The notes: a model not told the origin generated them from the sequence alone. A DNA stretch of 64,000 nt from SAR92 clade bacterium H231 (GCA_025153775.1 JAOALC010000004.1:186001-250000), one strand, 5' to 3'. Numbered from the stretch's first letter, positions 26,027-36,126 are shown. Made by a program: numbers and translations.

Positions 26027-28540
26027 ATGAACACCAAGCAATATAAATTATTGCGTCTGGCTGCTGTGGTTGCCGGCGTGGTTTCAACCGGATTGGCGCA
26101 AGCTGCAATTGATGAAATTGTGGTTACAGCCAATAAGCGAGAGCAATCTCTGCAGGATGTGCCCGTCAGCGTATCGGTTACCAGCGGTGAAACAATTCAG
26201 CGCGCCGCTATTGTTGATATTATTGATCTACAAACATCAGTGCCATCTCTGCGGGTCAACCAGCTGCAAAGCTCCGCACAAACCAACTTTACGATACGCG
26301 GTTACGGTAATGGTGCTAACAACCCAGGTATTGAGCCTGCGGTAGCTGTCTATATAGATGGTGTACCCAGATCTCGCTCTGCGTCTGCGCTTGCAGATCT
26401 TCCCTCCGTCGAGCGCATTGAGGTACTCAGTGGTCCTCAATCAACTCTTTTCGGTAAAAATGCCTCTGCTGGTGTTATCAGCGTCTCCACGCTGATGCCC
26501 AACGATAGCTTTGGCGGTATGATCGAAGCCACTGGCGGCAACTATGGTGCAGGCATTGTCAAAGGTACAGTCACTGGCCCATTGAGCGATACTCTGTCCT
26601 ACAGGCTCTCTGCAAGCGACAACTCATCTGATGGATACGGCACGAATATCACAACAGGCACAGGCGTCAATGAGCGCAACCGCAGCGCAGTTCGCGGCCA
26701 ACTGCTCTTCGAACCTTCAGATGATTTAGCCATACGTGTGATCGCTGACTATAACGAGATAGATGAAATCTGTTGTGCAGCTAGTGGATTAGTCTATGGA
26801 GGTGCAACTCAGGTGGCCGCAGGAATCGCTCTGCAACAGGGCAATGCCACTGCACCCATAGACCCATGGGCACGAAATTCAAACATGAACATTACCCCGT
26901 CCAATAAGCTAGAGGGCAAAGGTATTTCCATCCAGATTGATAAAGACCTGGATTATGCAACTCTGACGTCTATTACCTCCTCGCGTCGCCAGTCGTTGGA
27001 TTCTGACTTCGATGCAGACTTTTCTCCAGCAGATCTTCTGGGCGAAAATAGAGTGGACTATGACATCAAAACCTTCACCCAAGAGCTTAGGCTGACCTCA
27101 ACTACTGATGGTGACCTGCAATGGATGGTAGGTTTATTCCACACTGATGAAGAAGTTGATAGTGAGCGAACATTGAAATACGGCACTGATATTTTCCCAT
27201 TCGCCGATTTCTTAATTGGCACGGCACTGCCCGGCGGACTCACCACAGTGGGCACATTGCTTACTCTAAGCGGCGCTATTCAGGCCGAGATAGCAGCGAC
27301 CGGCAATACCGCACTTGCGGCTCTACTGGCCCCTACTGCAAACCCTGCTGATCAATTAGCCTATCTCGTTGGAGGAAACGCGATGGGAGTTAACTTGGCT
27401 GCTGGAATTCCTGCCCTGGTTAGCTCTTGGTATGTACCAGGTTCAGGTCTACTAGATGAATCCTTTCTGATGGAAGGGGTTGCCACATCTGTGTTTACTC
27501 AGCTGGACTATAACCTGGGAGATAAAACAACAGTAACCCTGGGCTTAAACTACACAGAAGACAAGAAAACAGTTGTGTCTGCGGTAGTGATTGACGATCC
27601 ATTTGCCGCGCTTCCACTGGCTGGTGGACCTCTAGATGCCCTAACTGGATTGCAACTAGTTCCTCCATTCCCGGCATATGGTGGCGACGCAGACGAAAGT
27701 GGCGTTTTCAAATCAGACGATTTGACCCATACATTGCGCATTGCCTACGACATGAACGACTTTGTAACTGTATATGCCAGTCATTCCACAGGGTTCAAAG
27801 CTTCCTCAGTAAATTTGTCTGTTGATGGCCGCACTCCGGGTAACCGCGCTGCTGACCCAGAAGAAGCGACCAATGTTGAGGCTGGAATAAAGACCTCCTT
27901 CGACAATGGCTATTTAAATATCGCTTATTTTGAGCAGACAATTGAAGGGTTCCAGTCAAATGTCTTTGGCGGAACAGGGTTCAACCTTACCAATGCGGGT
28001 GAAGAAACTCACAAAGGTTTCGAGCTGGATAGTATGTTCGCACTGTCAGAGAATCTTGCGATAGGCGTCTCTGCTATGTATATAGATGCTATTTATGATT
28101 CGTTCTTAAATGGTACCTGTGATACCACGGGCCTAGCCGAGCCAGAGTACGCTTGCCCAGCCGGCCAGAGCACGCTTGACCTCAGTGGTCGCTCTCCCGC
28201 AGGTATTCATCAGCTGAGCTATAACATCAATGCAACTTACAACTTTGCAGTTTCGGCTGGAGTAGATGGTTTCGTTCGTGTTGAATATCTCCACGAAAAA
28301 GATGTCCGATTAGCCGACCTGATTCCATTCAGTATCGCTAACCGCGGCTCTGACAACCTCAATGCTAGCCTGGGCTTTAGCAGCGATAATGGCGGCTGGG
28401 ATGCCATGCTATGGGGTCGCAACCTCACCGACCACAAGAGCCTGATCTCTGCCTTTCCAACGCCGGCACAGCCTGGTAGCTTCAGTGGTTATCCCAATGC
28501 ACCACGCACCTATGGTTTGACTCTGCGCAAGAATTTCTAA
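26027..28540 (+). CDS. TonB-dependent outer-membrane receptor next to alkB
   Basis: 837 residues with a signal peptide ending GLAQA-AI, a TonB box (DEIVVTANKR), and a plug domain (SLQDVPVSVSVTSG, FTIRGYGNGANNPGIEP, VERIEVLSGPQSTLFGKNAS). The beta-barrel ends in the aromatic signature GLTLRKNF. Insertions with many Ala, Leu and Thr residues (around 400-470) are unusual for siderophore receptors and would suit an extracellular loop region. The position directly after alkB in the same direction suggests a hydrocarbon-related ligand, but this is inference. Confidence 0.92.
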   Translation: MNTKQYKLLRLAAVVAGVVSTGLAQAAIDEIVVTANKREQSLQDVPVSVSVTSGETIQRAAIVDIIDLQTSVPSLRVNQLQSSAQTNFTIRGYGNGANNPGIEPAVAVYIDGVPRSRSASALADLPSVERIEVLSGPQSTLFGKNASAGVISVSTLMPNDSFGGMIEATGGNYGAGIVKGTVTGPLSDTLSYRLSASDNSSDGYGTNITTGTGVNERNRSAVRGQLLFEPSDDLAIRVIADYNEIDEICCAASGLVYGGATQVAAGIALQQGNATAPIDPWARNSNMNITPSNKLEGKGISIQIDKDLDYATLTSITSSRRQSLDSDFDADFSPADLLGENRVDYDIKTFTQELRLTSTTDGDLQWMVGLFHTDEEVDSERTLKYGTDIFPFADFLIGTALPGGLTTVGTLLTLSGAIQAEIAATGNTALAALLAPTANPADQLAYLVGGNAMGVNLAAGIPALVSSWYVPGSGLLDESFLMEGVATSVFTQLDYNLGDKTTVTLGLNYTEDKKTVVSAVVIDDPFAALPLAGGPLDALTGLQLVPPFPAYGGDADESGVFKSDDLTHTLRIAYDMNDFVTVYASHSTGFKASSVNLSVDGRTPGNRAADPEEATNVEAGIKTSFDNGYLNIAYFEQTIEGFQSNVFGGTGFNLTNAGEETHKGFELDSMFALSENLAIGVSAMYIDAIYDSFLNGTCDTTGLAEPEYACPAGQSTLDLSGRSPAGIHQLSYNINATYNFAVSAGVDGFVRVEYLHEKDVRLADLIPFSIANRGSDNLNASLGFSSDNGGWDAMLWGRNLTDHKSLISAFPTPAQPGSFSGYPNAPRTYGLTLRKNF

Positions 28541-28563
28541 GCAGCGCTACCAGAGGCAAAACT

Positions 28564-28597
28564 AAAAGGGGCGGCTCAAACGAGCCGCCCCTTTTTT
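28564..28597. terminator. Strong bidirectional terminator
   Basis: GGGGCGGCTC (28568-28577), loop AAAC, GAGCCGCCCC (28582-28591), followed by six T on the plus strand and preceded by AAAA for the minus strand. It separates the convergent TonB receptor and kbl. Confidence 0.92.
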
Positions 28598-28631
28598 ATT
28601 TAGATTGTCTATCTGCCCTATTAACCGGGCT

Positions 28632-29822
28632 TTAAACCGCCAGCAGTTTTTTAACTCGGGCAAATCCCTCCAGGGCGAACTCTAGATCCTCTCGGCTAAG
28701 AGCCGCCGACATCTGGGTGCGAATCCTGGCTTTACCCTGGGCAACCACAGGGTAAGAAAAGGCCACAACATAGACACCCTGATTCAGCATTTCTGCGGCA
28801 AACCTTGTGGCCAGAGCTGCATCGCCGAGCATAATCGGCACTATGGGGTGCTCACCAGGCAATAGTGTAAAGCCCAGTTGCTCAAGACCATGTCTGAAGA
28901 ACCTGGTGTTTTCCTGCAGCCGCTCTATTAACTCAGCTGAATTAGCCGCTATCTCCAGCGCCTTAATCGCCCCCGCAACCACTGGCGGTGCCACAGTATT
29001 TGAAAATAGGTAGGGCCGCGAGCGCTGACGCAATAGCGCCACTATGTCGCTGCTGGCGCAAGTAAAGCCACCGCTGCCTCCACCCAGTGCCTTGCCCAAT
29101 GTACCTGTAATAATATCTACCCTGTCCATGCAGTTGCGATATTCATGGGTGCCGCGACCCTTGGCGCCAATAAATCCCGTGGCATGACAGTCATCAAAAT
29201 GCACCAGCCCACCATACTTTTCAGCTAGATCACAGATCTTATCCAGATGGGCAATGCTGCCGTCCATAGAGAATACGCCGTCGGTAGTGATCAGTTTAAA
29301 TCTGGCGCCTGCAGCCTCTGCCGCCTGGAGCTGAGTCTCAAGATCAGCCATATCATTGTTGCGATAGCGATAGCGGCTGGCCTTGCAAAGACGCACACCG
29401 TCAATAATGCTGGCATGGTTCAGCTCATCGCTGATTACTGCATCCTCCGGTCCCAGGAGGGTTTCAAACAGACCACCATTGGCATCAAAACAGGAGGGAT
29501 AGAGTATGGTATCAGGCATAGCTAAAAACTGGCTTAGCTGTTGCTCTAGCTGTTTATGCAGGGTCTGAGTACCACAGATAAAGCGCACTGAGGCCATACC
29601 ATAGCCCCATTCCTCCAGACCTGCTGCCGCCGCGGCATTAACCTGCGGGTGCTGAGCCAGGCCCAGGTAGTTATTAGCACAGAGATTTAGCAGCTGTTCC
29701 CCAGAGCCAACTCGCACATGGGACCCCTGGGGACTGGTGATCAATCGCTCCGATTTATATAAACCAGCCTCTTCAATGTCTCTCAACTGGTCACTGATAT
29801 GCTGCTGAAATTCGTTATACAT
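28632..29822 (-). CDS. kbl: 2-amino-3-ketobutyrate CoA ligase (glycine C-acetyltransferase)
   Basis: 396 residues, PLP-dependent alpha-oxoamine synthase family. It cleaves 2-amino-3-ketobutyrate with CoA into glycine and acetyl-CoA. The opening ([20 protein letters not shown]), [10 protein letters not shown] with the PLP aspartate and histidine, and the lysine in [13 protein letters not shown] are all present. Length equals the E. coli enzyme. It is transcribed after tdh with a 15-base gap, forming the threonine degradation operon. Confidence 0.96.
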   Translation of the reverse strand: MYNEFQQHISDQLRDIEEAGLYKSERLITSPQGSHVRVGSGEQLLNLCANNYLGLAQHPQVNAAAAAGLEEWGYGMASVRFICGTQTLHKQLEQQLSQFLAMPDTILYPSCFDANGGLFETLLGPEDAVISDELNHASIIDGVRLCKASRYRYRNNDMADLETQLQAAEAAGARFKLITTDGVFSMDGSIAHLDKICDLAEKYGGLVHFDDCHATGFIGAKGRGTHEYRNCMDRVDIITGTLGKALGGGSGGFTCASSDIVALLRQRSRPYLFSNTVAPPVVAGAIKALEIAANSAELIERLQENTRFFRHGLEQLGFTLLPGEHPIVPIMLGDAALATRFAAEMLNQGVYVVAFSYPVVAQGKARIRTQMSAALSREDLEFALEGFARVKKLLAV

Positions 29823-29837
29823 CCCCTGCCCTCCGAG

Positions 29838-30863
29838 TTACTGCCAATTTAAAATCACCTTACTTGCCTCGCCAGAGTTCATTGCATCGAAGCCAACTTG
29901 AAAGTCCTCAAACCCGAGACGATGGGTAATCACCGCGGAGATATCCAACCCTGACTCTACCATTACTGACATCTTGTACCAGGTCTCATACATTTCACGG
30001 CCATAGATGCCTTTGATCGTCAGCATATTAAAAATCACCTGACTCCAGTCAATGGCTATTTCCTCACTGGGAATACCCAGCATGGCCACTTTGCCGCCGT
30101 GACACATATTGGCCAGCAGGTCTTTAAAGCCTGAGGGGTTGCCCGACATTTCCAGGCCTATATCGAAGCCCTCAGACATGCCCAGTTGATGCTGTACATC
30201 TGCCAGATTCTCAGTGCGCACATCCACCGTATGAGTAGCTCCCAACGATTTTGCCAGGGCTAGTCGCTGAGGGTTTATATCTGTAATTACCACATGCCTG
30301 GCACCGGCATGTCTGCATACAGCAGCAGCCATGGCCCCTATGGGCCCGGCCCCGGTAATCAGCACATCTTCGCCGAGCAGGTCGTACTGCAGAGCTGTGT
30401 GAACCGCATTGCCAAGTGGATCAAATAATGCGGCTACATCCAGATCTATGCCAGGCCGGTGCTCCCATACATTAGACATGGGCAGAGCTAGGTATTCAGC
30501 AAATGCGCCCGATCTATCCACTCCCACACCACTGGTGAAAGCGCAGAGATGGCGCCGCCCAGCTAGGCAGTTTCGGCAGCGGCCACAGACCAGGTGGCCC
30601 TCTCCAGAGACAATCTGTCCCGCTCTAAAGTCATTGACATTAGAGCCCACATCCACAATCTCGCCAACAAACTCATGTCCTACTACCATAGGCACAGGAA
30701 TGGTGGCTTGAGCCCAGCTATCCCAGTTATAAATATGCATATCTGTGCCACAGATAGCAGTGCGATTAATCTTAACCAGCACATCATTGATACCGACTTC
30801 CGGCTCAGCAACATCCTCAAGCCAAAGTCCCTTCTCGGATTCTCTTTTTACTAGCGCTTTCAT
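29838..30863 (-). CDS. tdh: L-threonine 3-dehydrogenase
   Basis: 341 residues, zinc-dependent medium-chain dehydrogenase that oxidises threonine to 2-amino-3-ketobutyrate with NAD+. The catalytic zinc ligands are in [12 protein letters not shown] and [11 protein letters not shown], the structural zinc is held by [15 protein letters not shown], and the Rossmann motif is [10 protein letters not shown]. Length is that of E. coli Tdh. First gene of the tdh-kbl operon, divergent from an XRE-cupin regulator 122 bases away that is the natural candidate for its control. Confidence 0.96.
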   Translation of the reverse strand: MKALVKRESEKGLWLEDVAEPEVGINDVLVKINRTAICGTDMHIYNWDSWAQATIPVPMVVGHEFVGEIVDVGSNVNDFRAGQIVSGEGHLVCGRCRNCLAGRRHLCAFTSGVGVDRSGAFAEYLALPMSNVWEHRPGIDLDVAALFDPLGNAVHTALQYDLLGEDVLITGAGPIGAMAAAVCRHAGARHVVITDINPQRLALAKSLGATHTVDVRTENLADVQHQLGMSEGFDIGLEMSGNPSGFKDLLANMCHGGKVAMLGIPSEEIAIDWSQVIFNMLTIKGIYGREMYETWYKMSVMVESGLDISAVITHRLGFEDFQVGFDAMNSGEASKVILNWQ

Positions 30864-30985
30864 CTTGGCATCAGCCCTGACATTGTTTAATATAAAGGAA
30901 ATTATCTATTATCGTAGACAGTTGCTTTCCTCTATGCAAGATTAATTTCCCTTATAAAAGATATTTGGCACAGGTAAATTTAACC

Positions 30986-31546
30986 ATGACCGATAACAGC
31001 ACAGGACAGGCTCTGGGCAGCAAAGTGATAGAGCTGCGCAAAAAGCATAAGCTGACACTGGATCAGCTGGCCGCCACCTCTGGCGTCAGCCGCTCAATGC
31101 TCAGTCAAATCGAGCGAGGACAGGCCAATCCAACACTGACTGTAACCTTTCGCATTGCCCAGGCTTTTCATATGAGTATCGGCGAGCTGGTTGATCAGCC
31201 CTGGGCATCCTCGACCATTGAGGTGGTCCACGGCGAAGATAAGAGCAATCTCTTCCGATCAGACAAAGAGTGCCAAATCCGCACCCTGTCTCCGCTGCAT
31301 ATTGAGAAGAATATTGAGTTCTATGAGCTGACGATTGCACCAAACTCAAGCCTAACTAGCGCCCCCCACTACGAGGGCACTAAGGAGCTGTTAACCATTG
31401 CCAGTGGCCGCGCAACCCTAGTCTCTGGAGATAACAGTACTGAGCTGTCTGAGGGTGATTCGGCCCATTACCGGGGTGACCTTAAACACAGTATTATCAA
31501 TGCCGGCGATACAGAGCTGGTATGCTATTTAGTGGTCACAGGATAA
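30986..31546 (+). CDS. XRE-family regulator with cupin sensor domain
   Basis: The ATG at 30986 is preferred over an upstream TTG at 30965 because the family starts shortly before the helix-turn-helix. That gives 186 residues. The XRE helix-turn-helix is at about residues 10-64 (LDQLAATSGVSRSMLSQIER). A cupin_2 barrel lies at about 110-180 (PHYEGTKELLTIASGRATLV). Such two-domain regulators usually sense small amino-acid or sugar metabolites. It is divergent from tdh-kbl. Confidence 0.88.
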   Translation: MTDNSTGQALGSKVIELRKKHKLTLDQLAATSGVSRSMLSQIERGQANPTLTVTFRIAQAFHMSIGELVDQPWASSTIEVVHGEDKSNLFRSDKECQIRTLSPLHIEKNIEFYELTIAPNSSLTSAPHYEGTKELLTIASGRATLVSGDNSTELSEGDSAHYRGDLKHSIINAGDTELVCYLVVTG

Positions 31547-31592
31547 AAACAGAGACTATTGCTCTAATAACAACAATAAAGGGAGTATAGAA

Positions 31593-32540
31593 ATGGAGCC
31601 TAAAAGCATCGCCTTCAACTCTGGGCCAGCGGGCAGCCACCATTATCATCAGTGGTCAGCGCAAAAACCCAAAGCCTGGCTGCATATCATGCACGGTATG
31701 GCTGAACACAGCGCGCGCTACGCTGATATAGCAGCCTTTTTAAACCAGCAGGGTATTGTGGTGACCGCCGGCGACCATCGCGGTCATGGGCGCACAGGAG
31801 ATGGCATGGACAGCCTCTATCATATGGGTGACAGCAATAGCTGGAACCAGATGGTAGAGGATCAATGGCAACTTATTAACCATATTGCCGCAGAACATGA
31901 ACTGCCATTAATTATTATGGGCCACAGTATGGGGTCCTTTATGGCGACTCGATTCTGTCAGCAACAGGGACACAGGCTTCAACAACAGCTTAATAATAGA
32001 CTGATAGGTCTAGTTCTTTCTGGCTCAAACTATGACGCCCCTGCTGCTTTTAAGTTAGCTGCAGCTGTGGCCTGGGTCGAGCGCCTTAGATGCGGCAAGC
32101 GGAATAGCAGTAATCTTCTAGAGCAACTTTCCTTTGGCTCATTCAACAGATCATTTGCGCCAACTCGCACAGAGAAGGACTGGCTGTCCTCTGACCAAAA
32201 GGTGGTGGATGCCTATATCGCCGACCCCTGGTGCGGCGGTGCCATAAGTAGCCAATCCTGGTATGACTTTCTCAAAGGCTTGGCACAGCTATCTCAGCCG
32301 GAGGCCATGGCCCAGCTAGATTCAGCACTGCCGACCTATCTTTTTGCCGGAGATCTGGATCCGGTAGGCGGCAACGGCAAAGGCGTAGAAAAATTGCGCC
32401 AGGCCCTTATAACCGCGGGCGTTGCTCAGGTAGATATGAAGCTTTATAAACAGGGTCGCCATGAAATGCTCAACGAACATAATAAACAGCAGGTATACGA
32501 GGATTTGCTGCACTGGGTCAAAGACAGATTGCAGCCATAG
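31593..32540 (+). CDS. Alpha/beta hydrolase, monoacylglycerol lipase/lysophospholipase type
   Basis: 315 residues of the serine-aminopeptidase S33-type hydrolase_4 family. Visible motifs are the HGMAEHSARY segment after the first strand, DHRGHGRTG, the nucleophile elbow GHSMGS (Ser near 111), FAGDLDPVG with the acid residue and GRHEMLNE with the catalytic histidine. No signal peptide is seen, so it is likely cytoplasmic. It follows the XRE-cupin regulator on the same strand by 46 bases with a GGGAG ribosome-binding site. Confidence 0.88.
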   Translation: MEPKSIAFNSGPAGSHHYHQWSAQKPKAWLHIMHGMAEHSARYADIAAFLNQQGIVVTAGDHRGHGRTGDGMDSLYHMGDSNSWNQMVEDQWQLINHIAAEHELPLIIMGHSMGSFMATRFCQQQGHRLQQQLNNRLIGLVLSGSNYDAPAAFKLAAAVAWVERLRCGKRNSSNLLEQLSFGSFNRSFAPTRTEKDWLSSDQKVVDAYIADPWCGGAISSQSWYDFLKGLAQLSQPEAMAQLDSALPTYLFAGDLDPVGGNGKGVEKLRQALITAGVAQVDMKLYKQGRHEMLNEHNKQQVYEDLLHWVKDRLQP

Positions 32541-33080
32541 CTACTTGGTAATGGTAAAGCGCTCCATGGCCCCGGACTTATCCCCCAGGCGCTCTCTCTT
32601 AACCGTGATTTTGTCACCATAGTAGGCGGCGCAGCCCTGGATCAGCCCCTCGGCTACATCGCCCAGGCAGCGGGGCGACTGATAAAGCAGCTCGAGAACA
32701 TTGTCACTCACTTTGGTGCATTCAAATTTCGGCGGACGGGCGCCCGGATAGAGGGTTTTCACTTCTTGATGGATAAAGCTATCCACTTTTTCTAGCAGGG
32801 CAAAGGAGGAATCTAAGCCTTTAAACAGCTGGGGATAAGCGGCGATAAACTCGGCAAAATGGTACATGCCAAAACTTTTGGTTAAATTGGTCAGGGAAGC
32901 GCCGCTGTGTTTACTCAATGCCATTACCAGCGCAACCAACTCGGTATGGTCGTAGTCCCCAGCCGATGTATAGATGCCACCATTCTCAGGGGCCACTTCA
33001 GCCAGAATAGCGTCCAGGGTGTCCTGATCGTATTGGCTCTCCACCAGATCCAAGAACGAAATAAACAGCATGCCTTTCAT
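32541..33080 (-). CDS. H-NOX heme-NO-binding protein
   Basis: The ATG at 33080 (MKGMLFISFLDLVE) is chosen over 33104 because it matches the family start and has GGAG seven bases upstream; 179 residues. Family hallmarks are GGIYTSAGDYDHTELVALV, the proximal heme histidine region SFIHQEVKTLYPGARPP, and the YxSxR heme-propionate motif as YQSPR. H-NOX proteins bind NO (or O2) at a b-type heme and usually regulate a neighbouring histidine kinase or diguanylate cyclase. Neither is adjacent here. Its stop abuts that of the convergent hydrolase. Confidence 0.9.
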   Translation of the reverse strand: MKGMLFISFLDLVESQYDQDTLDAILAEVAPENGGIYTSAGDYDHTELVALVMALSKHSGASLTNLTKSFGMYHFAEFIAAYPQLFKGLDSSFALLEKVDSFIHQEVKTLYPGARPPKFECTKVSDNVLELLYQSPRCLGDVAEGLIQGCAAYYGDKITVKRERLGDKSGAMERFTITK

Positions 33081-33206
33081 ATACCACTCCAATGCAAAAC
33101 CCACTGGGCCTGCTATTTAACTTAGTCTACAAACATTGAGCAGTCTGCCTATAACAGCAGAATATTCACTATTGAATCAGCAGGAGTTTATTGAATATCA
33201 GGGGGC

Positions 33207-33569
33207 TTATAAAGAACTAACCTCTTTCCATACGCTGTCTGCAGTGAATTCCAAGGAAACCACAAATTCATGGGCAGACCAGTCTTCGATCATACTGAGT
33301 AGATACTTACCATCTGCCTTTCTGTACAGCTGATATCTCTGGCCTACCCGAGGAACAAAGTTATATGACGCACTGTAGGCGAGCTCATTGAGTTCAGCGA
33401 GCCTGCGTATAGCATCATATTCCCGGTTTAACAGATCAACGGCATTTTCAAAATAATTCTTGGTGAGAGACCCACGCTCAGAGAGAAATAGCGCCGTGTC
33501 CGGTAAAACTATGGCCGGAGCACTGGAGCTGGTGCCGAAGGGTAACAGGGCTTTGTTCGAGATGGACAT
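33207..33569 (-). CDS. DUF2452 family protein
   Basis: 120 residues matching the small DUF2452 family: a VLPDTALFLSERG-like opening, a helical middle (LNREYDAIRRLAELNELAY) and a C-terminal segment FVPRVGQRYQLYRKADGKY. Function unknown. It lies 126 bases upstream of the H-NOX gene on the same strand; whether they share a transcript is unclear. Confidence 0.72.
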   Translation of the reverse strand: MSISNKALLPFGTSSSAPAIVLPDTALFLSERGSLTKNYFENAVDLLNREYDAIRRLAELNELAYSASYNFVPRVGQRYQLYRKADGKYLLSMIEDWSAHEFVVSLEFTADSVWKEVSSL

Positions 33570-33667
33570 TGTTCTGGCCTTGGGAATCAGTGATATATTG
33601 GCTTTTACGCAGAAATGCGGGGGGTTAGACCAGTTTTAAGCAGCTTTTCTTCCCACTCAGTGTCACT

Positions 33668-33784
33668 TCAGCGCTTCAGCTCAAACATGAGAAAACCCTG
33701 AAATACAGACAGAGGATCCGCATAGATCAGCGGCTGAGACACTAGCCCTAGCCACTGATCCTGCAAATCATACAGGCGATTAAT
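33668..33784 (-). pseudogene. Possible 3' remnant of a gene
   Basis: A 38-codon open stretch ending in TGA translates with convincing composition (RLYDLQDQWLGLVSQP, then FQGFLMFELKR), but it has no start codon and a stop just upstream. It may be the tail of a deleted gene. Family unknown. Confidence 0.25.
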
Positions 33785-33837
33785 TTAAGGCCAACTGCAA
33801 TTGTTCTGCCGCTTAGCCTGCTATATTGCGTCCAACT

Positions 33838-35805
33838 TTAGGGCGTCAATTGGAACACTCGCACATAATCAACCAGCATACCGCGAGGGAACTGTGTCGA
33901 AGAAACTGGCGCGCCCGGCCAATTGCCACCTACGGCAACGTTCAGGATCAAGAAAAAGTCGTTTCTAAATGCCTCTGCACGATCAGAACCGTCGGCAATG
34001 GATACCGAGTGAGTCTGAACATCATCCACATACCAAACAATCTCGTCTGCCGACCACTCAATACTAAACACGTGGAAGCTATCAGAGTAAGTTTGACCAC
34101 TCGAAAGTTGATGATTTGTCCCTGCAGACACTGGATTGTAGCTGGCGCTCAAACCGCCCCCATTCCAGTAGACATTGTGCACTGCAGTGTCTTCATTGCC
34201 CGGACCACCGATGGTATCTACAATATCTATCTCTCCGCTGTACGGCCAGCTAATGTCAGCGAAACTCTGCCCCAGCATCCAGACTGCAGACCACAGGCCT
34301 TTACCCTCTGCAACCACAGCACGAACATCTACCCTACCGTAGGTAAACGCAAAGTTGTCCTCGGTTTTAATACGAGAGGACGTATAGGCTCTGCCACCAA
34401 AAGTTTCCTTGCGGGCTTCGATGACCAGCAAACCATTTTCAACTGAGGTATTTTCTTCCCGATAGTACTCCAGCTCATTGTTGCCCCAGCCATTACTGCC
34501 AGTGCCAATATCAAAGCGCCACACATCAGTATTTAGCTCAGTGCCATCAAACTCATCAGAGAATACTTTGGTATAGCCGGCATAGGATTCTGCTGACTGG
34601 TAACCAATACTAGGGTCGGTCTTAACCCATTCAGAGAGAGTACCGCCAGTATTGCCTGAACTTGCACTTGGACCGCTAGGATTGGCGATCCAGCGTACAT
34701 TATCTACCTGAAACACTGTAGAGTCATGGTCTGTGGCCCAGATTGCAAAGCCAATATCTACGGCTGATAGATTAAGTCCCTGATCAACAAGCTCATTTAC
34801 ATCGACCGATAATGCAACCCAATCTGAGCCGTCCACAGCGCCAAGGCCAAAGTCGCCCGATCCGCAGGGGTAAGTACATTCCGATTTCATGGTTAGCTTG
34901 TTATCACCACTTATAATCTTGACGTCAAACTCTATGGTTCCGCCAGCATAAGTAGACAGGTCGTAGGGGGTTGATGTCTGGACAATAACAAAGCCGAGCT
35001 GTGCGTCAGCCCCATGATTAATTTGCAACACATCGCCGCGCTCAGAGTCGCTTACCACTGACCAGCTAGTGCTTGGGCAGGTTTCATCAACACCGGTCTC
35101 ACATCGGCCCCAACTTTTGGCCTCATCAACAATAATCAGCCCAGTATCCCATTCTGCTGAGGCTGCGCCTTCTTGAATAACAGGCAGATCATCGGCAACA
35201 ACAGCGCTCGAGGTGGCATCTTCGACAGTGACTGTTCTAATTTCACTGGCTGTATTGCCAGCTGCGTCAGTTGCTGTATAGGTGAGCGTATAAACGCCCG
35301 CAGTGCCGTTGTCGACCACACCCGCACGGGTTACAGCGACTTCGCCATCAACGGTATCCACGGCTGTAGCACCGGCGTCAGACCAGGCATCACCTACGTT
35401 AATAGAAACTGCCTGGTCACCAGCCAAAGTAATAGCCGGTAAACTGGTATCAGCGACGGTGACTGTTCTGGTTTCGGATGCAATATTGCCCGCACTGTCG
35501 GTGGCGGAATAGGTCAAAGTATAGGTACCAGCTTCCGCAGAATTCACCTCCCCTGTTACGCTAATGCTCAGATTTGAATCTACATTATCGGTAACAGAGG
35601 CTCCGGGATCTATAAATTCTGTGCCCTGCTCATGGGACATTGATGATGACCCACTCAGAGTAATCACCGGTGCCCGGGTGTCAGCCACTGGGGAGCTAGC
35701 TGGAGATTCACTGCCACCTCCACCGCCACATGCCGTAAGTACAGCGGCGGTAATGCCAACGATAAGAGTTTTACTGGCGTGGTGTAACAGGTAATCTGAA
35801 AACAT
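33838..35805 (-). CDS. Multidomain GH16 beta-glucanase, lipoprotein
   Basis: The ATG at 35805 is chosen because it has GAGGG upstream and opens directly into a lipoprotein signal (lipobox LTAC, Cys26); 655 residues. In order: two Ig-like repeats of the DUF5011/HYR type (DxxxPxITLxG ... TYTLTYxATDxAGN, about 45-195), a galactose-binding-like carbohydrate-binding domain (about 205-365) and a GH16 catalytic domain (about 400-655; FSDEFDGTELN, GRVDVRAVV, WSAVWML). The catalytic motif reads GEIDIVDT, so the nucleophile Glu is kept but the second catalytic Glu of the E-x-D-x-x-E motif is Asp. Likely an outer-membrane laminarinase-type enzyme. Confidence 0.88.
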   Translation of the reverse strand: MFSDYLLHHASKTLIVGITAAVLTACGGGGGSESPASSPVADTRAPVITLSGSSSMSHEQGTEFIDPGASVTDNVDSNLSISVTGEVNSAEAGTYTLTYSATDSAGNIASETRTVTVADTSLPAITLAGDQAVSINVGDAWSDAGATAVDTVDGEVAVTRAGVVDNGTAGVYTLTYTATDAAGNTASEIRTVTVEDATSSAVVADDLPVIQEGAASAEWDTGLIIVDEAKSWGRCETGVDETCPSTSWSVVSDSERGDVLQINHGADAQLGFVIVQTSTPYDLSTYAGGTIEFDVKIISGDNKLTMKSECTYPCGSGDFGLGAVDGSDWVALSVDVNELVDQGLNLSAVDIGFAIWATDHDSTVFQVDNVRWIANPSGPSASSGNTGGTLSEWVKTDPSIGYQSAESYAGYTKVFSDEFDGTELNTDVWRFDIGTGSNGWGNNELEYYREENTSVENGLLVIEARKETFGGRAYTSSRIKTEDNFAFTYGRVDVRAVVAEGKGLWSAVWMLGQSFADISWPYSGEIDIVDTIGGPGNEDTAVHNVYWNGGGLSASYNPVSAGTNHQLSSGQTYSDSFHVFSIEWSADEIVWYVDDVQTHSVSIADGSDRAEAFRNDFFLILNVAVGGNWPGAPVSSTQFPRGMLVDYVRVFQLTP

Positions 35806-35932
35806 GAGACCCTCTAAAGTTATTATTTTGTTAATCAGTGCTAGCAAGGTAATTTTTTGTGGTCGCCATTGTGCAAGCTCGCGAAGTTGCCCTCCACAAA
35901 AATAAGACAAACAGGGATAGAGCTGAGATAAG

Positions 35933-36061
35933 AGGCTATTAATGCCCCGGCGGGGCTGCGTCGCTTTGCGACTTGTCCAGATTGCGCCGTAGGCGCAATC
36001 TGTGAACCTGGCGCTTTACGCTCGAATCCGCCGTTCCGGCGGTTAAATAAAAAAGGCCACC
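35933..36061. repeat. Direct repeat copy 1 with several hairpins
   Basis: About 129 bp that is nearly identical to 36127-36255, offset 194 bp. Within it are the palindromes CCCCGGCGGGG, GTCGC-TTT-GCGAC, a perfect 10-bp stem AGATTGCGCC/GGCGCAATCT, and CCGCCG-TTC-CGGCGG. It ends with GGCCACC, the 5' half of the tRNA terminator seen intact in copy 2. A degenerate tRNA-3'-end-like stretch follows near 36096-36112. Confidence 0.8.
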
Positions 36062-36126
36062 TTTTGCGGACGATTTGGAAGATCGAGGTACCGTTGGTGG
36101 GGCAGGATTTGATAGTAATAGCCTTT

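Noticed and set aside
33826-34446. 206-codon plus-strand frame
   Set aside because: Antisense to the GH16 catalytic domain, which has clear motifs.
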